A stretch of 64,000 nucleotides of DNA from Plecoglossus altivelis (GCA_036571765.1 BROE01000015.1:206224-270223), one strand, 5' to 3'. Shown: positions 36,976 through 48,520, counted from the stretch's first letter. The notes: a model not told the origin generated them from the letters alone. A program made the numbers and translations.

Positions 36976-38249
36976 CAACCAAAATTCTGGAAAAGTTCAG
37001 ATGTATTTTAAATGTAAATAAAATGAAAACTAAAAGACTTTCAAATGACACAAGCCAATATTTTAGTCACAATAAAACTGAGATAACATAGCAAATATGT
37101 AAACATAGAAATTTTACAAGTGTATGTGCAGAATTAGCTCTTTCCAATATTGATTCCTACTACAGGTGTCAATAGTTGTAGGGGGGCATGTTTACTATGA
37201 AGACGTCTGTGCATCAGGGTTATGAGTGTCCGAAGTTTTGGTGTTGGTATTTGGTCCCGTTATATCAGTTTCCAGTTGCTGAAGTGTTTGAGGTCATCTT
37301 TGAAGTATTGTTCATTTAATAATGCACCAAATGTTCTCTGTAGGTGAAAGATCTGGACATTCAGGCCAATTCAGCAACTGGACACTTTTACAATGAAGTC
37401 ATGCTGTTAAAATAGCAGCAGTATGTGGTTTTGCATTGTCCTGCTGAAATACACAAGGAATTCCCTGAAATAGATGTTGTCTGGAGGGGAGCAAGTGTTG
37501 CTCTTAAACCTTTATACTCCTTTCGGCATTCATAGTTCATTCCAAAATATGCAAGCTACTGTATGCACATATGCACCCCATCAGAGATGCTGGCTTTTGA
37601 ACTGAACACTGATAACACAATGGAAGGTCTCCTTCCTCTTTTGGTTGGACACAGCATCTGTGAATTTCAACAAGAATATCAAATATGGACTCGTCGAACC
37701 ATAGAAAACTTTTCCTCTTTGAAACAGTCCATTTTAAATACGCCTTGGCCCACAGGACATGACAGTGCTTCTGGACCATGTTCACATGTAGCTTCCTTTT
37801 TGCATGAGAGCTTCAATTGGCATCCGCAGATGGCACTGTGGATTGTGTTTAGCGACAGTATTTCTGGAAGTATCCCTGGGTCTGTTTAGTAATATCACTG
37901 ACATAATTACACCGATGAGCGATGCAGTGTCATGGGCCTGAAGACCACTGGCATCCAATTAAGATGTTTGGCCTTTATGCACAGTACTTTCTTCAATTTC
38001 TATGAATCTTTTGATGATAGTATAAACTGTAGATGAGATTTGCAAAGCCGTTGCAATTTGGCATTGATGAGCATTGTTTTTAAAGTATTCCACCATCTAT
38101 TTACACATTATTTCACAAAAATGTTTCTATTTAAACATCTGTTATGGTGCCTGTGTTCTGTTGTGTAAAATATTTGCTCGTGTGATTTGAAAGTCTTTAG
38201 TTTTCATTTTATTCACATTTTAAAAACATCCCAACAAGAGTTTGGATTG
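36976..38249 (-). mobile_element. Tc1-type element with long inverted repeats
   Basis: TA flanks at 36974-36975 and 38250-38251. The ends are inverted copies over roughly 150-170 bases. Both sides share (read inward) tacaa-cc, aataaaatgaaaact, gactttcaaat and caaatatttta text. The minus strand carries transposase relics at 37785-37537: H-V-L-W-A-K-A-Y-L-K-W-T-V, F-D-E-S-I-F and K-P-A-S-L-M. W-S-D-E-S, the usual form of the first catalytic Asp, has become W-F-D-E-S. The reading frame is otherwise broken. Confidence 0.75.
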
Positions 38250-38251
38250 TA

Positions 38252-39087
38252 CATTGAGAACTGACCTGATGTGATCCAAATGCTATCTTTTGAAGGAACA
38301 TTTGCTATAGGGAAGGTGAGTTTACAAAAAGTGGATGAACTATTTGGATCTCTGGTTCTATGCCAAATTTCCAAACCCACACACACCAGTATCAACTATT
38401 TGGAAGAAAATGAGCAAATACTGCATTGCACGTGGTTTAAGGCTAAAAGTTTGCCATGGAAAGCGATGTAAACTTAAGGCAGCATGGATTGAATGTCTTG
38501 CATGTTTAAAAAGTAGTACCAACTACATTTGTCTCCTTAATGCCTTTTCGGCTTATTTACAAACAGGAATAAACTCAACCATTGCATCAAAATGTAACAG
38601 GTCAATGCAAAGAAACTCAAAGTGCATATATTTATACATGTATGGAACATGTACATAACCATGGACACAAATACTTTGTTCAGTCTTTTTCAACGCACAC
38701 ACACTCCTGATTTCCATAATATATTAATAAAAGAGTTTCTGTCTTTTTTTGTTTCAGCAATGATTAATTTAGCACAGTGAAGCCCGACCCAGTTTCAAAG
38801 GTAGAATGGTTGCAGTTTGTTCACTCAAGTTTTGAGAAGTATACTCCAGCTCTCCAAATAGGCAGCAAATGTCCTCTTTCTTGTCCTTGATTCCCTTTTT
38901 CTCTACCCCCTTGTTTCTCTCAATTAAGTAAAAGACATGGGGAATGGGAACGGGGCACATAGAGACAAAGAGCAGAGGGATGGAAGAGATAAAAGTAAAC
39001 TAACAATAAAAGCAAATCTGATCTTATCAATGCTTCCAATAGATACTGTTGATATCTATCACTTCTTCATTTCAGCTGCCATTATGG
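38252..39087 (-). other. region 3' of FAM78A
   Basis: Downstream of the FAM78A stop on its strand. It probably holds the 3' UTR, but I did not find a convincing poly(A) signal. Confidence 0.4.
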
Positions 39088-39613
39088 TCAGTACTTTGGC
39101 GGGATCACCACAATGGGAACACCGCTCTTTGGCCGCCACATCAGCACCTGAGCATCATTGGCGTTAGGCTTGACCATGGCATTGGGGGGGATGGACTCAT
39201 TCTTGATGAGGATATGGGGCTGCTCCTGGGCCACAGGTTCCTTTAGTGTGGCCCTCTGGCCCAGGGGCTTATCTGGGTTCACCTCAATATGAAGCTGCAT
39301 CCTCCAGTGGATGGTCTGCAGCACCAGAGTCTCGGCCGTAGCCTGGTTGATGGCCACAAGCCAGGTAGTAAAGCTTTGGTCACGGTGAATGCTGCTGAGC
39401 CGGGGTGTGTTGCTGTCCGACACTGGCACGCCCCATGTCACACTGGGGTAGAAATTGTCGTTCATGCTGACGGTGAACCTGGTATCCTTCTTGATAGGAC
39501 CCACCAAAGTGCAGGTCTCAGTGGTATTACCATACCAGGGATAGTTTACACCGTCCGAGTCACTGATGGCCTGAATTTTGTTATCACGCAGGTCAGGCAG
39601 CTCCCAACTGGAC
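39088..39613 (-). CDS. fam78a: FAM78A coding exon 2 with stop
   Basis: Codes for residues 88-262, from S-S-W-E-L-P to the terminal V-V-I-P-P-K-Y and the stop codon. The frame is open throughout with no substitution that would break it. Codon-level similarity to human is high over the whole exon. Confidence 0.92.
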
Positions 39614-42600
39614 CTGGGGGTAAAGCAGAGGACAGTTGAGTCCTGACCCAAGATAAGAAACAGAGGTGAATTCTCTTATGTCCCCAATCATCAACTTTCT
39701 CTTTAAAATGACTTGTTTGTGAGATAACCAGTTCATCCGCTAGAACATCTTGACCAAAAGACTGCTTTGCAAGCATCAGATGGATGTTGAGAATGAGGTT
39801 GTGTCTATACAATAACATTGCATCAAAAGACTCTTGTTAATAGCCACACTGTATTATTTACAATGATACAAAAACAGAAGCACAGAAAGCATGGAGGAAC
39901 TTTGAGTGATGTCTTCTGTCTAGACATCTCACTATGCAGTAAGTCACTGTTAAACAGTAACAGTCTGAAATTGCATCTCAAAAGTCAAATGTGGCTATCT
40001 TACCCATCTCTTTTTCTTCCTATTTCACAGTTCTTGCAACATAAGATACCTATCTTATGTTGTGAGAAATTCAGGAACAGGAGATGAAATGGCCTCCAAC
40101 AACCAAGAATCTAAAACTCACAAAGGAATGTGAGCCATTTGAGTATTGAGACAGAGCAGGTGACATTGTGAGAGACAGGTGCATTATACACAGTAGTTGG
40201 TCCAGTTATAGACCTCAGACCCCCCCCCTCACACCTGTCCAACAAAGTAAAATTACAGGCTCTGCATTGGCCAGCATTCATCACACTCTGATAGATTAGA
40301 ACAGAATAGATTATTTAAAAACTTACAATTATATTTAGTTTCACACGTTTGTGTGTGCTTGTATGCGTGTAAGAAATAATAGTAGGTTGTAATGTGGACG
40401 TGTGTGTGAGAGAGAGAGAAAGAAGAGGTTGCTATGTGACCTAGTGTGTGTGTGAGGGTGGATGGAATCAAAGTGTGTAGATTGTGTTTTTTCCAAGTTC
40501 CAAAAGAAACTGATGGCAGAAACTGATGGCACATTAAGAACTTAGGGTTAGGTTTAGGGTGAATTTCTTACAGATGATAGTTGTCTTAAGTTTTACCGGG
40601 TTAAATGACAACCAAAAAACATCACCTGCTCACCCCCCCCCCTCCACCTATACACACACCCTCCTCAACATGATTCCCCTGTCATTCTATTAAATGACAG
40701 AATACTGTAAGTTTACTGCCATATAGTTATTACTGTGAGATGTGTAGAAGAAATGGGTATGATATCCTGCATCTTAACTGTCTCCAAAATACAGGCTACA
40801 ATGCGTCATAGCTTCAAAACTGGTATCATCATCATCATCATCATCATTCTGTACTTCTGTTGTCAATGCCAGCATGCACGTACTGTAATTGAAACAGTGT
40901 ACTAGACTTGAGTTGGCTTCATACTGTTGCATTTCCTTTAGTTCTGTGAAATGGTAGTGTATGTCTTAAAGGGAATTAAATGCTACTTAAAGATACATTC
41001 TGGGTCTTCTTTTTAGAGAACTATTTAACTGGTGTAACCATTTGGGGAAAAGGAATTAGTTGGCCAATAAGATAATATTTTAACAGAAATTATTTTAAAA
41101 AAAGAAACAAGTTAAAAGCATGATACATCTCAAAACAGGGCTTATTGGAAAGGGTTTAAAATGCTACTGTATTTCTTTTTTCTTGTACTGGGGGAAATAA
41201 TGTATCCTCAATCTCCCACACACCATATTAATATTGTGTTGCCTATTCAGTCTCTCTTTAGGCCCCACCAAGAGATTAACAAACACACACAAACCTAACC
41301 AGACTTGGACAGGGGTGGGGGCAATATAGTAGGGAGGGGATGATCGTATTGGGATGATGTCTCTAATCTTCGACATGCAGCCCAGAAACATTCTACGCTG
41401 CAATGAGTAAAGATAAAACCCTCTCCTTGCATTCTGGGTATGCAACCTATCAATAGTGTCCCTGCCAAAGGGTATGATGTGGGGTGAAAATACATTTGTT
41501 AACGTTTGCAAGTCACACACAAATCTGTCCCTATTCACTGAACATCGCAATATGTGTTTTTTCTTTCATTTTTCCATATTTGAGCTTTCTTTTGTTACCA
41601 TTCCCTTGTTTAAATTGACAAATTAAACTAAATTGTGACTATACATGTGAACCACATATAGCACTATTATGACACTTACTCAGTTAATATTTTTATGCAC
41701 CAGAGCAATAGAAAATACATTCTAATGTAGACCCGTTCAGGTGAAGACTTGATCCCTTCATTTCACTTAATAAAACTCTGTTAGATTATGCAATCCCTTG
41801 AAAACGGTTGTAGGCTGATAAAATCTTATCTAACTAACCTTAGACTGGTATGAAAGTGTTAAGTAGAAATGCGTGTCCTTAGGTGTTAGCATACTAAGTT
41901 TATTATGATCAAAAAGTACCAATAAAAGAGTATTTAGAAGTAAAGAACATTTGAAGTGTTTTGTGAGGTTCTTCTAGTTGATATTCACCCCAAAAAATGT
42001 TCACTGTAGTTTAATTGCAAGAAGTATAGGATTCATTAACAATGCCAGTTAACGTTATGAAACATCCACTTGTCTCTAAAGAAATAATAGCAAAAGGGTG
42101 CTCATGACTGTCTTGCCTGATAGAGTGTGTTGACGTTTTGTACTTCACACCTACAGTCTGTCTCAAAATATCTTTGAGGTGTCTGAGCTTCATTGCCATT
42201 TATAGGTAGACTATGTGTTGTTATAAGCCATGCATGATTGTGATATTATTAGAACAAGGGTTGTGAGTATGTTGTCAGGCCTTTGCATCTGTTTCAACTG
42301 GACCTTCAGCAACTTGATAATCATTTAAGAGGGTTGGATACTGTTGAAAATGGGGCTAGGTAACTTGGACACTTTTGCTCTTGAGTCTGCTGATTCAATG
42401 CAGCCTATGTGGTTTATACTCACATCCCTTTGGTTCCATATTTGTTGTAGAACTCCATGTGATTGCATGCTTGAATCCAGCCAACGGTCCACGTCTCTTT
42501 CCCGGCTACAGGTGGCACCAGAACTCGAGCGGAGGCTCGGAAGTGCGGTGTCCTATAGCGCAGAACCACGCTAGATGACTCGTCGATGCTGGTAGGGTTG

Positions 42601-42686
42601 GAGTCAATGGAGGAGTTCACTTCCAGAACTGTGATACTTTCACGGAAACTCTTTGGCTTACACTTAATACTGTGGATACAGCCCAT
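39088..42686 (-). CDS. fam78a: FAM78A (family with sequence similarity 78 member A)
   Basis: This gene has two coding exons on the minus strand, 42686-42424 and 39613-39088, giving 262 residues. The donor is gtgagt (42423-42418) and the acceptor is cccccag (ending at 39614). Splicing completes a split Met codon in K-G-M-S-S-W-E-L-P-D-L, the same junction as human FAM78A. Conserved blocks include S-S-V-V-L-R-Y-R-T-P-H-F, T-W-T-V-G-W-I-Q-A-C, I-S-D-S-D-G-V-N-Y-P-W-Y-G-N, D-Q-S-F-T-T-W-L-V-A and K-P-N-A-N-D-A-Q-V-L-M-W-R-P-K. It fits FAM78A better than FAM78B (S-I-D-E-S-S-S-V-V). No enzymatic motif is seen and the biochemical role is unknown. I chose the start at M-G-C-I-H-S because it matches the family. 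An in-frame ATG 60 bases upstream (42746) would add a hydrophobic leader. The gene is divergent from PLPP7, with 2.7 kb between starts. Confidence 0.92.
39614..42423 (-). other. FAM78A intron
   Basis: A 2.8-kb intron. It contains a short (atc) run at 40829-40848 and an unexplained 128-codon minus-strand frame at 41550-41164. No transposable element end was recognised. Confidence 0.6.
42424..42686 (-). CDS. fam78a: FAM78A coding exon 1
   Basis: Codes for residues 1-87 plus two bases of Met-88. It begins M-G-C-I-H-S, a consensus for N-myristoylation at Gly-2 (Ser at position 6) with a possible palmitoylation Cys at position 3. A pyrimidine-AG (tctccag) lies about 45 bases upstream of this ATG on the coding strand, so a separate 5' UTR exon is possible. 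Confidence 0.88.
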
Positions 42687-42746
42687 TGCATTAAATATCA
42701 ACACAGTCCACAGCAACGTCAAGAGTTCTGGAGAAGAAACACGCAT

Positions 42747-45282
42747 GGAAACAGTAGCAAATTCACCAGAATTGCATCCACATTTTCAAATTGTCCACCG
42801 ATGTCAAAATGCCACCAAGTCCAACATAGGCTATTTGTTTGCGGAAGATTCCATTGTTTCAACATATGTATCTTGCAACGAAATAATGTGGCAAAATTCA
42901 CAGACACATGCTTTCTTCTTTTGATGGACAAGAAAAACACTTCACCTAAAGCGAAGATGCTACTTTGTGTTCCTTATCTCGAGGGTTGTCCAGCACAAAT
43001 AGTCAACAGACCACTGACGACGTGCGACTACCTTCCAGAGAGTCATCTTATTGCTCACATTTACTTTGTGACAAATATAATTGTGACCTAAACATAATTT
43101 ACAAAAACTGCTAACGTAACACTTCGACGTCATTTTGGACAATCTTAGCGCCAACAGATGTGCTTCTCCATGTTTCTGTGGTTAAACTTACGTTTCCTGT
43201 TGTGCTTGAAATCAAATGTTTCTCGATTGAAGGAGGCCAACTAACATTTCTTTAAAAAAAAAAAATGTTTGTTTGAAGAGGGGAGACTTGTCAGGAACCT
43301 TTGTTAAGCAATGCGTTAATTATGCAAGAAGAAACTATTTGCATTAGATGCAATTCGACTTTTCTTCGTCGATCGTGTATGTACTTTAATACATTATTGA
43401 AAATTAAAGTTCAAGTTTCCTTCATTGGCTATAAACTTGCCAAATCAGGTTGAAATAAATTCAATAATTCAGGGTGGCGTTTAATAGGAAGAATATCCCA
43501 TTACTGCCCAGCTCATAAGTCAACGTCAAGACGTTCGAGATCCCCCAATGTATAATGAAACGGTGTAGCGTAGATTAAAGGGTTACAATTTTATATGAAC
43601 CCGGCCTTCAATACTTTTAGATGTTTTAAATGTAAAGAAATTGTTTCTTAGCTAGTTTCTTAGTCTGACTTGCGCGCGTGCCAGCGTGATCTGAATTGTA
43701 TACCGTTATCTTTTACGTCGGTTCCTTCCCTTGTATTGCTGTGAAAGAATGTCAAGGTCTTCGAGAGGTATCATTTGAACATAGGTTTAATTCATCGAGG
43801 TTCAGAAGAAACAGCTTGACATCCTAAGGTAACCAGGTCAACTTTGCTTCCTCCATCTGGATATTGTCCTTTTTAGTAAGAAATAATCAAAACTTGGTTT
43901 GATTTTCCGATTGAATTGCCTAAAATCCCACACGAATAATTGTCGATTCCAGCAGTAGGCGAGGGGAATTTAGTCACAATTCCAGGAAAGACAAGTCGTT
44001 TCTGTGCGCTCGTCCCATCGAGGCCGTTGCAGGTTCACCCTACCGCACTGGTCTATAATAACGGCTTGAGCATCTGCCCCTTTATTTAAGTACCTATGTA
44101 ACGACACTTCCCCTTTCGTCTGCTTGCATGCTGGGAAATGTAGTGATTTAGTTGTCTTAATCAAACGTTGGCGTCCTGGTACAGGGCTATATAGGAATTC
44201 GTTACTATACTTAGGCTGAATAAAAATAGTCTAGTATGTGTGTACTGTAGCCAAGCTTAAATCGTAATTGTAATAGTGTTAAGCGGTATATACTTGTTCT
44301 AGAGGCTAGGTTTTGATCTAAAAACTAAAAACTTGCTCATAGTGGATACCAATATATCTAGGTTATATTAAAATGATTATTTGTTGATTAACCAATTTGT
44401 ATTGACAAGGCTACTTTGAATAAATGAGTTTAAGTTGTAAGTTTGTGTTTTGTTTTTACCAATGCGTTGTCAGATGGCAGAATATAAAAATCTCAGTCTG
44501 CCTGTTATCTACATGGTATCCTGTTTCTCCGTATAATCAATGTACCCTATGTTATACCCTTGCCATGTTATATCTCACTCACGAAACATTTAAAAGTATC
44601 CTATGCGCTTCAAGTCAGAGAATGGAGGGACTTGGCTCACGCTGTCAATTTAAGCACCTTGGAGAACTCCCATCCGGAAGAACGTGCCACGGAAGAAGCA
44701 AGGTGGAATTGTGGTTGTGTATGTTACGTCATGTCTATGTAAAAAAGGACTGCAACAAAAGCCAAGATTTCTTATGTTGTGAAGGCTAATTATTAAATGA
44801 CTTGCAGGGTTAGGGTTAGACGCTTGATAATTGAGTTGATTGGTGGGGGAAAGGGTATGTCTAACACGAATTCCTTGAATGCGCGCGGGAGATCTTAAGG
44901 ATGGCTCATTCGTGTTCGTCTGAATGGTAAAATTATAATGTTTGTCTCAGTCGTTGTATTTATCTTTCATATCGTTCTAAGTTTGCAAACGATACAATCA
45001 GTGTATTTAGACGAGACGAACATCAAAAGTGCAATTCTGTGTAATATGTGTTTGCATAGTTTTATGTATAATAAATTATGATATCTTTGTGTTTCCCGCA
45101 GATTGTTTTCCGCAAGATTGTCCGATGTACTGAAGCTCTTTCAAGGCCTGCATGGGTCGTGTTGTAAACAGCAGTGTGGGCAGCGCGCATTCCAACCAGT
45201 CTAAATATATCTGTTAAGGCTGCGAGAGGGGAAGGGCAGGACGACAGGCAAATATTGGGAGATTTAACCGTCGTGGGCGAGA
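42747..45282. other. divergent region between FAM78A and PLPP7 starts
   Basis: The 2.6 kb separating the two starts must hold both promoters and any 5' UTR exons. Short GC-rich patches occur at 43672-43690 (gcgcgcg) and 44880-44890. No transposable element was recognised here, in contrast to the flanks. Confidence 0.5.
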
Positions 45283-45290
45283 TATATAAA
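45283..45290 (+). promoter_or_regulatory. candidate TATA box for PLPP7
   Basis: TATATAAA lies 53 bases before the PLPP7 ATG. If used it would place the start of transcription near 45315 and leave a 5' UTR of about 25 bases. A longer 5' UTR from an upstream exon cannot be excluded, since the sequence around 45100 is not AT-rich. Confidence 0.3.
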
Positions 45291-45342
45291 TTGTCCTTTA
45301 AAACGCATTTCATTAGTAAGGCAGGGTGGGAACGAGTCCAAG

Positions 45343-45823
45343 ATGCCGTCAAATCAGACTTCCAGAACCAGGACGCGGGATCGGAACAACGTCCTGAGCA
45401 GACCCGAATTTATATCCCTTAACCAACCCCTGCGAGGTGTCAACTCTGACAGCCGCGGCACGTCAAGGAGACCTGGTCAAGCCAAGCACCAAGCAAGCCA
45501 GTCAAGTGAGCACTCGCAAGAGCCTACCGACAATGTCAACAAGGACCGGAAAGAACCCGCAAAACTTCCAGAAGAAGACTGTATGCTGCTGAACCCTTCG
45601 TTCAAGGGGATAGCAATCAATTCTCTCCTTGCCATTGACATTTGCTTATCCAAGCGCATGGGGGTCTGCGCTTACACTTCGTCGTCTTGGGGAAGCGTCC
45701 GTTCCATGGTCACCCTGCTCGCGCTTACAGGGCATGGCATCACGTGGATCTTTGGTACAATCGTGTGTCTAACCAGGAGTAATACACTGGCTGGACAAGA
45801 AGTGTTGGTCAATCTACTGCTTG
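45343..45823 (+). CDS. plpp7: PLPP7 coding exon 1
   Basis: Codes for residues 1-160 plus the G of Ala-161. The block R-T-R-D-R-N-N-V-L-S-R-P-E-F is almost the human one. The linker from about 32 to 72 is the most diverged part. The frame stays open for 125 bases past the donor, so intron retention would add an unrelated tail ending at 45948. Confidence 0.9.
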
Positions 45824-47196
45824 GTAAATATAGCCTTCCACTCTGTACTCACCGAACTATGCACACAACCCGCTTGTGTCCTATGCATTTTGCAGAGGCT
45901 GGGCCTCCGCTACAAAATCCTTGCTGCCGCTGCTTCAGAATAATATGAAATAGCACGGATTCGCAAATCATATTGCTAAGAAGAGCTGTTCACCCAATAG
46001 TACTCAAACTAACGGTCTCTAACTGATCTCTCTCCATTTGGAGGATGAGTAACTGAAGTGAAATTACGTCAATCGCCAACAAAATTATGGTAATAAACAA
46101 CGTAGAGAAAAAGACTACAGCGGAGCACTTTCTACTTTCTGCTCAACCTGGCAATGACGAACACAAGGCGGAGGATAGATTATCATGCAACGTAGTACCC
46201 TATACATTAAACTACCTGTCTGACATGAAGTGCCCCAAGCGATTTCTCTATAGTCTATACAAAATATTGTAAACATTGAAACCTCTAACTTCAGAGGGCA
46301 CACTCCAGTGCATATTAATTTGGAATTATTTTAAGACACATTTCGACATAGGACATCACTGTTTACATTACAGTCACAAGCTAAGAAAGTGAAGGTTTTG
46401 CTTGACTGTGTCCAGACTGATAATGTACATAGGGAGATGAACCAGGACTGTAGCTATCCTGCAAGTAGGAGGTTCTGATCATGCGTACAGTAATGAGAGG
46501 ACAGAGGGATGGAAAGGGTTAGGGGACGGTAGCGTTAATGTTAACAAGTAACCCAAACAAATGATGTAGTTGATCTCTTTGGATTTTGCCATGGTACAGA
46601 TGTGCGATTCTGTTCAGTGCCAGCTGTCAGTTCTAGCTCATTTTGAGCAGGGAGGAGTTTAATGCTATAATATTTGAGGCATATGGTTTTCACTTACATA
46701 AAGCATAGGACTGTAGAACTTAGTAAACACAAATGGTTTTTTTAAATATAACTCGTTAATATCTACATGATCTACAACCTACAGCCTTGCTTCTCCTTTT
46801 TTCACAGCCCTAATACTGGACATCATGACTGTGGCCGGGGTCCAGAAACTGGTTAAGCGTAAAGGACCATGGGAAATGAATCCAGGTTTCATGGACTATG
46901 TCGCCATGGATGTCTACTCCTTCCCTGCAGCCCATGCCAGCCGAGCAGCTATGGTGTCTAAGTTCCTTCTGTCACACCTTGTTCTGGCTGTGCCCCTCCG
47001 CATCCTATTGATCCTCTGGGCTTTCCTAGTTGGCCTATCCCGGGTACTGCTGGGGAAACATCACTTGACCGACATAGCCTGTGGCTTTGCACTGGGCCTA
47101 CTACACTTTAGTCTGGTGGAGACGGTGTGGCTGTCTTCCAGTGCCTGTCAGACGCTCATCTCTATAGGCACACTGAGCTGGAGCCCCTTTTACTAA
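45343..47196 (+). CDS. plpp7: PLPP7 (inactive phospholipid phosphatase 7 / NET39)
   Basis: Two coding exons, 45343-45823 and 46808-47196, code for 289 residues. The donor is gtaaat and the acceptor ttcacag; the junction makes Ala-161. The protein is a multi-pass membrane member of the PAP2 family. In mammals it sits in the nuclear envelope and ER, is enriched in muscle, and is reported to lack phosphatase activity. Residues 1-75 are basic, Ser-rich and probably disordered (start M-P-S-N-Q-T-S-R-T-R). Then come P-E-E-D-C-M-L-L-N-P-S-F-K-G-I and hydrophobic segments near 122-143, 154-172 and 211-235. PAP2 motif 3 is complete (S238 R239, H245, D249). Motif 2 is P-A-A-H at 200-203 in place of P-S-G-H. 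The KxxxxxxRP motif 1 is not recognisable. This agrees with a structural rather than catalytic role. The start fits the human start M-P-A-S-Q-S-R-A-R-A-R. Confidence 0.93.
45824..46807 (+). other. PLPP7 intron with a repeat segment
   Basis: A 984-bp intron. The part at about 46028-46230 matches 19860-20040 (see the entry at 18908), so it carries an old insertion. Confidence 0.6.
46808..47196 (+). CDS. plpp7: PLPP7 coding exon 2 with stop
   Basis: Codes for residues 161-289: D-I-M-T-V-A-G-V-Q-K-L, the P-A-A-H and S-R-V-L-L-G-K-H-H-L-T-D motifs, and the last hydrophobic segments. The protein ends about ten residues beyond the human L-I-S-A-W ending, with T-L-S-W-S-P-F-Y. Confidence 0.92.
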
Positions 47197-47965
47197 GAAC
47201 ATCTGCAAGGGTTATGTTACTAAGCTCATATGATGCTCCGTAATCAAGAAAATAGACCGTGTAAATATGCCTGCCTGGAAGGAAATTATAGAAAAAACAG
47301 AATACTTTACTTTACTTTAATATCCCTGATGAATACCCACCCACACTTCTAAAATCTTTGCACATTGATCACGAGTAAAAAATTTGTTTTAAATGGTCAG
47401 TGTGTGAAATAGGGCAATAGTTCACTCAGACAGGAAATGTGGTTGTATGTGTTTGATCTGTTCCCACTTTGGATTAGAGTGTCACTCCTTTTTGCTTGAG
47501 CCCTAATGCTGTTGGGTCCTGTTCCTATTCTTCCTGTTCATCAGATTGCGCCTTGACTTCTTTCACTTTCTTCTCCTTTTCCCATCTTCCTTTTTCCTCG
47601 TAACACAAATGGCTAACTCATACACTGATCTCTTAAAAAAAAAAAATCATCTACATAGTTGATGTACAAATTGGACAGTGAAATCACAATGAGCAGTGAA
47701 TCATTGAAATGTCGATTGAAAGGACCATAATCTGTATAAATGTATGTTCTTGTGTAACGTTAACAGCATATCTAAGATTATTTAATTGGAATGTCTCTGA
47801 GTAATTGGTGCAATTACATGACTCTGAATTGTTAATACTCCCTTTTCTTTTTTTCTTCCAGCTATTTCATTTTTCAGACTTACATGGACCAGGGTAGTTG
47901 TTTAAATATCATTTTTTACATTTAACATACGATTTATACTTTTGCACAAGTAGCGTACTTCCCTG
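47197..47965 (+). other. probable PLPP7 3' UTR and downstream DNA
   Basis: Follows the PLPP7 stop. No clean AATAAA was seen close to the stop, so the 3' end of the mRNA is not fixed. Confidence 0.4.
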
Positions 47966-48520
47966 TAGCCTGGCTCTGCTCTCCTTCGTACTTCCAGTAA
48001 TTTTTAATTTTCTTTCAGTACTCCGTCTGGGTCAGCGGTATATTAATTGATTTTGTCCTAACACTTTTTTCCGTCCTGTCAACGGACAGATGGAGTGGCT
48101 GACAATGGTGTTGATGACGTGCCCTAGTTTGAGTTGTGGTTCAGTAATGGTGGCGGTAAACGATGCGAGCAAAGCCATTCAATTCCATTGTGGCAACGCT
48201 GCTGGATATCCAGAAGTTAAAGCCAGAGCAAGAACAATCTTTGCTTTGTTTTGTTGGTGGCCATGATGTGGTGGCCCTACTCTTGGGGAAAAGTTTAGTT
48301 TTCCAGCTTACTCCGTTAGTCATTCAGCAGTTGGCTATGGGAAATGCTAACAATTGGTTATTGCAGGTCCGGAGTGGCTCTGGGCACATCCTCTAGTTTT
48401 AAACTTCAGTACCCACTGTCAAGGAAGTGAATGCTTGTCAATGGAGCCCAGAGGCTCTGTGCAAATGAAATATACGAGATGCTGGTAGGACCACACTACA
48501 TGTCCATATTCTTTGTTAGT
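47966..48520 (+). repeat. RecQ-helicase-bearing repeat, copy B, internally deleted
   Basis: The helicase piece (from 48163: V-A-T-L-L-D-I-Q-K-L-K-P-E-Q-E-Q-S-L then F-V-G-G-H-D-V-V-A-L-L) joins near 48360 directly to the 3' module (tctgggcaca, ttaaacttcag, gcaaatgaaatatacgag). It thus lacks the 1-kb middle of copies A and C. Walker A has lost the P-T-G-F residues. The left limit at 47966 (tagcctggctctgct) is a guess, based on a loosely inverted tagcctagcctag beyond copy A. Confidence 0.55.

Noticed and set aside
39614..39651. Start of FAM78A exon 2 frame at ATG 39651
   Set aside because: That ATG is inside the intron, upstream of the cccccag acceptor. The true start is in exon 1.
40829..40848. 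(atc)n run as part of a CRISPR-like or regulatory array
   Set aside because: It is a short trinucleotide microsatellite with no spacers.
45824..45948. Extension of PLPP7 exon 1 to the stop at 45948
   Set aside because: The donor gtaaat at 45824 and the in-phase acceptor at 46807 restore the family's L-L-L-A-L-I-L-D-I-M sequence. The extension has no similarity to PLPP7.
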